Source: Acetobacteraceae bacterium (lineage in GTDB: Bacteria; Pseudomonadota; Alphaproteobacteria; Acetobacterales; Acetobacteraceae). Taken from it: a DNA stretch of 34,133 nucleotides. The translations under genes and the position numbers were made by a program. The notes beneath the pieces were generated by a model. That model was not told where the DNA came from. It saw only the letters and a program-made list of their open reading frames with translations, and did no database searches. The stretch is taken from the NCBI GenBank assembly GCA_027488195.1, contig JAIYCD010000190.1:1-34133 (forward strand), given 5' to 3'. Of this stretch, positions 30,186 through 34,133 are shown one piece after another; position 1 is the first letter of the stretch, and each line of letters begins with the position of its first letter.

Positions 30186-30976
30186 CGCGCCACCAGCTCA
30201 TAAAGGCCGGCCACGACCTGGATGAAGATGAAGGCCGCGACGGCGATCTCCAGCATCAGCGAGCGCTGGCCCTGGATCAGCGAGAGCAGCGTCTGCATGA
30301 TCTCGCCCACCATCACGAGCTTGCGTTCCAGCGCCTCGCAGCGCTCGTGCAGTTCGAATTCGTCGCTGAGGCGCTGGTAGAGGCGGTCCAGCTCCGGGTG
30401 CTCCCACAGCAGGTCGGGCTTATCGGCGGCCTGGATGCGGGCCGTGGCGCGGCCTCGCGCGGCGAGTGCCGCGCCGATCGCGCGCATCAGCCCGCGCGAG
30501 AGGAAGCCGAGCCGTCCCCGCTCGCGCAGGCGCGTCACCACCGGCTCCATCCCGTCCAGCGTGCGGGCCAGCCCCATCTCCTGCTGCGTGAGCGCGGCGC
30601 TCTTGGCCAGGGCATCGGCGAGGATACCGAGGCGCGGGGTGGAGAGGTCCATCAGCCGGATCTCGCCCGTCTCGCTCACCTCGTCCCGTTCGGCCCCGCC
30701 CGAGACCAGGGCATGCTCCACCAGCGGCACCGGCAGAGGACCCGTGATGCGGCGGGAAAGCTGGGCGACCAGGGCCTCCTGCTCAGCCGCGCTGGCGCCG
30801 AAGGTGACGAGCGCGCCCCAGCGAAAGGCGAAGGCCGGATGGGCACCGCCCTGCAGGATCACCGGGTCCGCCCCGCCGCCAACGCGCTGCGGCTGGGCGC
30901 GCGAGAGGCCGCGCAAGTCCAGCCGCTCGCCAAGGAGCAGCGCCGTGGCGCCAATGGGGCTCAGCGCTGCCGCCAG
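30182..30976 (-). CDS. DUF155/RMD1-like protein (start codon uncertain: CTG 30976, CTG 30964, ATT 30955 or TTG 30916)
   Basis: N-terminal ALLLGERLDLRGL, central STPRLGILADALAKSAALTQQE, C-terminal membrane helix LMLEIAVAAFIFIQVVAGLYELV. Confidence 0.7.
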   Translation of the reverse strand: MAAALSPIGATALLLGERLDLRGLSRAQPQRVGGGADPVILQGGAHPAFAFRWGALVTFGASAAEQEALVAQLSRRITGPLPVPLVEHALVSGGAERDEVSETGEIRLMDLSTPRLGILADALAKSAALTQQEMGLARTLDGMEPVVTRLRERGRLGFLSRGLMRAIGAALAARGRATARIQAADKPDLLWEHPELDRLYQRLSDEFELHERCEALERKLVMVGEIMQTLLSLIQGQRSLMLEIAVAAFIFIQVVAGLYELVAR

Positions 30977-31377
30977 GGCAGGTTGTCGGCCTTCCAGCCG
31001 GCGACGTGGCCGCGATGCCCCTCATGATCCACCGGGCCCTCGAACCCGTCGGCCACGTTGTAGGCATGCGGGAAGCCGGCCTGCTGGGCCGCCTGGCCCG
31101 CCGCCAGGCTGCGCGCGCCCGAGCGGCAGATGTAGAAGACATGGCTTTCGGCGGTGACGCCGGCCTTGCGGAGGTGCTCCACGAAATGGCCGTTCACCTG
31201 CATGCCCGGGAAGACCTGCCAGGGGATCAGCACCACCTGCTTGCCGAGGCCCGAAAGGTCCGGCACGCCCACGAAATTCCACTCGGCATCCGTGCGCACA
31301 TCCACCAGCACGGCGTTGGGGTCGCGCTCCAGCGCGGCCCAGGTGTCGGTGGGCGAGATGTCGGGCACTCCGGTCAT
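30961..31377 (-). CDS. Rhodanese-like domain sulfurtransferase
   Basis: LVDVRTDAEWNFVGVPDL and active-site loop CRSGARS; ATG (minus) at 31377. Confidence 0.9.
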   Translation of the reverse strand: MTGVPDISPTDTWAALERDPNAVLVDVRTDAEWNFVGVPDLSGLGKQVVLIPWQVFPGMQVNGHFVEHLRKAGVTAESHVFYICRSGARSLAAGQAAQQAGFPHAYNVADGFEGPVDHEGHRGHVAGWKADNLPWRQR

Positions 31378-31497
31378 GGTTTTCTCCTCATGGTTGCAAA
31401 TCACAATGGGGAGTCCGGCGGGCGCCAGCAATGAGGGGGGTACGTTGGGACGGGCCGCCTGCTAGGAAATCCGCCTTGCTCCGTTTGGGAATCCGCC

Positions 31498-32517
31498 ATG
31501 ACGCCGCGCCGCCACCTGCTCCTCGCCACCGGAATCGCACCCCTCGCCGCCCCGGCCGTATCGCGCGCGCAAGCCGCGCCACGGCTGCGCCTCACGCTCG
31601 ACTGGGCCTTCCAGGCGCCCAACGCCTTCGCGCTCGTGGCGCGGGAGCGCGGCTATTTCCGCGAGGCGGGGGTCGAGGTGCAGATCGACCGCGGCCAGGG
31701 CTCGGGCGGCGTGCCGCCGGCCCTCGTCGCCGGCAGCCATGACATGGGCTATGCCGACATCAACCCGGCGATCCGCTTCCTGGCGCAGAACCCCGATAGC
31801 GGGCTGATCTGCGTGGCCGTGCTGCATGACCGCGCGCCGCTCTGCGTCATCACCCGCGCCGATGGCCCGATCCGCACACCGAAGGACCTGGAGGGCCGGC
31901 GCCTGGCCGCCCCGGATTTCGACGCGGGCCGGCAGCTTTTCCCCGCCTTCGCCCAGGCGGCCGGGGTGGATGCTTCCCGCGTCACCTTCCTCTCGGTCGC
32001 ACCCGCCCTGCGCGAGCCCATGCTGGTCCGACGCGAGGCGGATGGGGTGACGGGCTTCGTCACCACCTCCGCCCTCGCGCTGAAGGGCATCGGCCTGCCC
32101 ATCCCGCAGCAGAGGATCATGATGTATTACGATCACGGCTTGAACCTCTATGGCGGCGCGCTGCTCACCACGCGCGCCTATGCCGAGCGCAACCCGGCCG
32201 TGGTTCGCGGCGCGGTCGCCGCCCTGATCCGCGGCTTCCGCGACACGCTGAGCAATCCCGGGGCCATGATCCAGGCGCTGCGCCAGGTGGAGCCGCTGAC
32301 CGATGCGGCGCTCGAGATGGAGCGCCACCAGCTCAACGTGGAGCGCGTCATCATGACGGAGAACGTCCGCGCCAACGGGCTCTCGGCGGTGGATATGGGC
32401 CGGATGCAGACCGGCATCACGGCGGTGGAGGCCGCCTTCAACCTGCCCCCGCGCATCCAGGCGGGCCAGTTCTACCTGCCCGACTTCCTGCCGCCCGCGG
32501 AACAACGCCGCATCTGA
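31498..32517 (+). CDS. ABC transporter substrate-binding protein, NMT1/THI5/SsuA-like
   Basis: Signal-like N-terminus with RR (TPRRHLLLATGIAPLAAPAVSRAQA), then LTLDWAFQAPNAFALVARERGYFREAGVEVQI; followed by ATPase and permease genes. Confidence 0.88.
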   Translation: MTPRRHLLLATGIAPLAAPAVSRAQAAPRLRLTLDWAFQAPNAFALVARERGYFREAGVEVQIDRGQGSGGVPPALVAGSHDMGYADINPAIRFLAQNPDSGLICVAVLHDRAPLCVITRADGPIRTPKDLEGRRLAAPDFDAGRQLFPAFAQAAGVDASRVTFLSVAPALREPMLVRREADGVTGFVTTSALALKGIGLPIPQQRIMMYYDHGLNLYGGALLTTRAYAERNPAVVRGAVAALIRGFRDTLSNPGAMIQALRQVEPLTDAALEMERHQLNVERVIMTENVRANGLSAVDMGRMQTGITAVEAAFNLPPRIQAGQFYLPDFLPPAEQRRI

Positions 32518-32525
32518 ATGCTTCC

Positions 32526-32555
32526 CGGGCGGTGGCACGGCCCCACCGCCCGTTT
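32526..32555 (+). terminator. Hairpin with short T tract (possible attenuator)
   Basis: Perfect 10-bp stem CGGGCGGTGG (32526-32535)/CCACCGCCCG (32543-32552), 7-nt loop, followed by TTT. Confidence 0.55.
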
Positions 32556-32670
32556 CCGAGGCAGCCCGGGCGCCGCACACCCATCCCCACGCATGCGCAC
32601 GGTGGGAAGCACCGCCCGGGGCTGCTAGCTCTGCCGGACGCCGAGACCCCAGGATACCCCGGAGCCCCGC

Positions 32671-33471
32671 ATGACCCGACCGTTCGTCGAGATTGACCGC
32701 GTTGCCATGCGCTATGGCGGGGTGGAAGGCACGCTCGCCCTGCAGGAATGCAGCCTGAACGTGGAAAAGGGCGAGTTCATCTCGGTCGTCGGCCCCTCGG
32801 GCTGCGGCAAATCCACGCTGATGCGCCTCGTCTCCGGCCTTTGGCCCGCGACGGATGGCAATGTGGTGGTGGCGGGCGAGGAGGTGGACCGGCCCCTCTC
32901 GCTGGTCGGCATGGCCTTCCAGAACCCGACGCTGCTGCCCTGGCGCACCATTCTCGACAACGTGATGCTGCCGCTGGAAGTGGTGCCCGAGCACCGCAAG
33001 CGCCTGCGCGCCGAACGCGCGAAATACGAGCAGAAGGCGCTGGACCTGCTGAAGCTGGTCGGCCTCGAGGGCTTCGGCAGCAAGTATCCCTACCAGCTCT
33101 CGGGCGGGATGCAGCAGCGCACCAGCCTTTGCCGCGCCCTGATCCATGAGCCGCCCTTGCTCATGCTGGACGAGCCCTTCTCGGCACTCGACGTCTTCAC
33201 GCGCGAGGATCTGTGGGACGTGCTGCAACAGGTCTGGATGGCGCGGCGGCCGACCGTGGTGCTGGTCACGCATGATTTACGCGAGGCCTGCTATCTGGCC
33301 GACCGCGTGCTGGTGATGAGCGCGCGGCCCGGCCGCATCATCGCCGAACGCACCGTGCCCTTCGCGCGGCCGCGCAACCAGGAGACGATGGTGGAGCCCG
33401 AATTCACAAAGCTGGTGGCCGAGTTGCGCGGCTTCATCGCGCTGGCCCGCAAGGGCGAGGAGGTCACCTGA
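32671..33471 (+). CDS. ABC transporter ATP-binding protein (SsuB/TauB-like)
   Basis: Walker [10 protein letters not shown], signature LSGGMQQR, Walker [13 protein letters not shown]. Confidence 0.95.
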   Translation: MTRPFVEIDRVAMRYGGVEGTLALQECSLNVEKGEFISVVGPSGCGKSTLMRLVSGLWPATDGNVVVAGEEVDRPLSLVGMAFQNPTLLPWRTILDNVMLPLEVVPEHRKRLRAERAKYEQKALDLLKLVGLEGFGSKYPYQLSGGMQQRTSLCRALIHEPPLLMLDEPFSALDVFTREDLWDVLQQVWMARRPTVVLVTHDLREACYLADRVLVMSARPGRIIAERTVPFARPRNQETMVEPEFTKLVAELRGFIALARKGEEVT

Positions 33472-34133
33472 TGTCGAGCAAGGCGCAATCCCGCATCGAG
33501 GCGATGGCCGCCTCCGCCCGCCGCCGCCGCACGCTGCAGGCCTGGCTGCCCTGGCTGGTGATCGCGGGCACCTTCATCCTCTGGGAGCTGGCGACCGAGG
33601 TCTTCGCCATCTCCACCTTCATCCTGCCTGCGCCCACCGACGTCTTCGCCGCCGCGGTGAAATGGTGGAGGCCGCTGCTGGATGACAGCCTGCACACCCT
33701 GCTCTCGACGCTGGCGGGCTTCGGCCTCGCCGTGGTGGCGGGGCTGTTGCTGGGCGTCGCCATCGGCTCCTCCACCCTGGTCTATAAGGGGCTGTATCCG
33801 CTGCTGATCGCCTTCAACTCCATCCCCAAGGTGGCGGTGGTGCCGGTGCTGATCATCTGGTTCGGCATCGGCGTCTGGCCCGCCATCATCACGGCCTTCC
33901 TGATCAGCTTCTTCCCGATCGTCGTGAATGTGGCGACCGGCATCGCGACGGTGGAGCCGGAGCTGCGGGACGTGCTGCGGGCGCTGGGGGCCAAGCCCTC
34001 GGACATCATCCGCAAGGTGGGGCTGCCGCGCGCCATGCCGTATTTCTTCGCCTCGCTGAAGATCGCGATCACGGTGGCCTTCGTGGGCTCCATCATCGCC
34101 GAAAGCGTGGCGCCCAATGCCGGCATCGGGCGG
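33471..34133 (+). CDS. ABC transporter permease (SsuC/TauC-like), 3' truncated by window edge
   Basis: ATG at 33471 overlaps the ATPase stop; reads [12 protein letters not shown]...FILPAPTDVFAA...LRALGAKPSDIIRKVGLPRAMPYFFASLKIAITVAFVGSIIAE (EAA motif region); no stop before the edge, so absent from the ORF track. Confidence 0.92.
   Translation, partial: MSSKAQSRIEAMAASARRRRTLQAWLPWLVIAGTFILWELATEVFAISTFILPAPTDVFAAAVKWWRPLLDDSLHTLLSTLAGFGLAVVAGLLLGVAIGSSTLVYKGLYPLLIAFNSIPKVAVVPVLIIWFGIGVWPAIITAFLISFFPIVVNVATGIATVEPELRDVLRALGAKPSDIIRKVGLPRAMPYFFASLKIAITVAFVGSIIAESVAPNAGIGR

Noticed and set aside
1-34133. CRISPR array, prophage, transposase, tRNA/rRNA or defence island
   Set aside because: No regular repeat-spacer units, integrase/transposase motifs, or recognisable RNA gene sequence found by reading; not tested with dedicated tools.

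Overview
High-GC alphaproteobacterial chromosomal window, probably Acetobacteraceae/Roseomonas-like (inferred from gene content and style, not tested). Positions 1-15290 hold the distal part of a canonical division and cell wall (dcw) cluster, all on the + strand: ftsI (3' end)-murE-murF-mraY-murD-ftsW-murG-murC-murB-ddl-ftsQ-ftsA-ftsZ. It ends at a strong intrinsic terminator. Next come nth (-) divergent from a DUF2244 gene, gpmI, gshB, a small membrane protein and fatty acid desaturase (-), an FAD-dependent oxidoreductase, an EamA/DMT transporter, a palindromic intergenic element, an HMG-CoA-lyase-like/DUF3237 pair (-), a tetR-MFP-RND efflux module, a TauD/TfdA dioxygenase, a DUF155/RMD1 protein and rhodanese (-), and an NMT1/SsuA-type ABC transporter whose permease runs off the right edge. 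I found no convincing CRISPR array, phage, transposon, rRNA or tRNA. I also found no clearly new multi-gene system; most genes belong to known families. The most interesting signals are non-coding: (i) a DnaA-box match and a GANTC site in the only real gap of the dcw cluster, before ftsZ; (ii) mutually exclusive hairpins between the ABC binding-protein gene and its ATPase gene; (iii) palindromes in front of the efflux operon; (iv) a bipartite AGAGC/GCTCT palindromic element; (v) a DUF155 gene with no ATG/GTG/TTG start upstream of its apparently conserved N-terminus; (vi) a duplicated SD/start module at murG.
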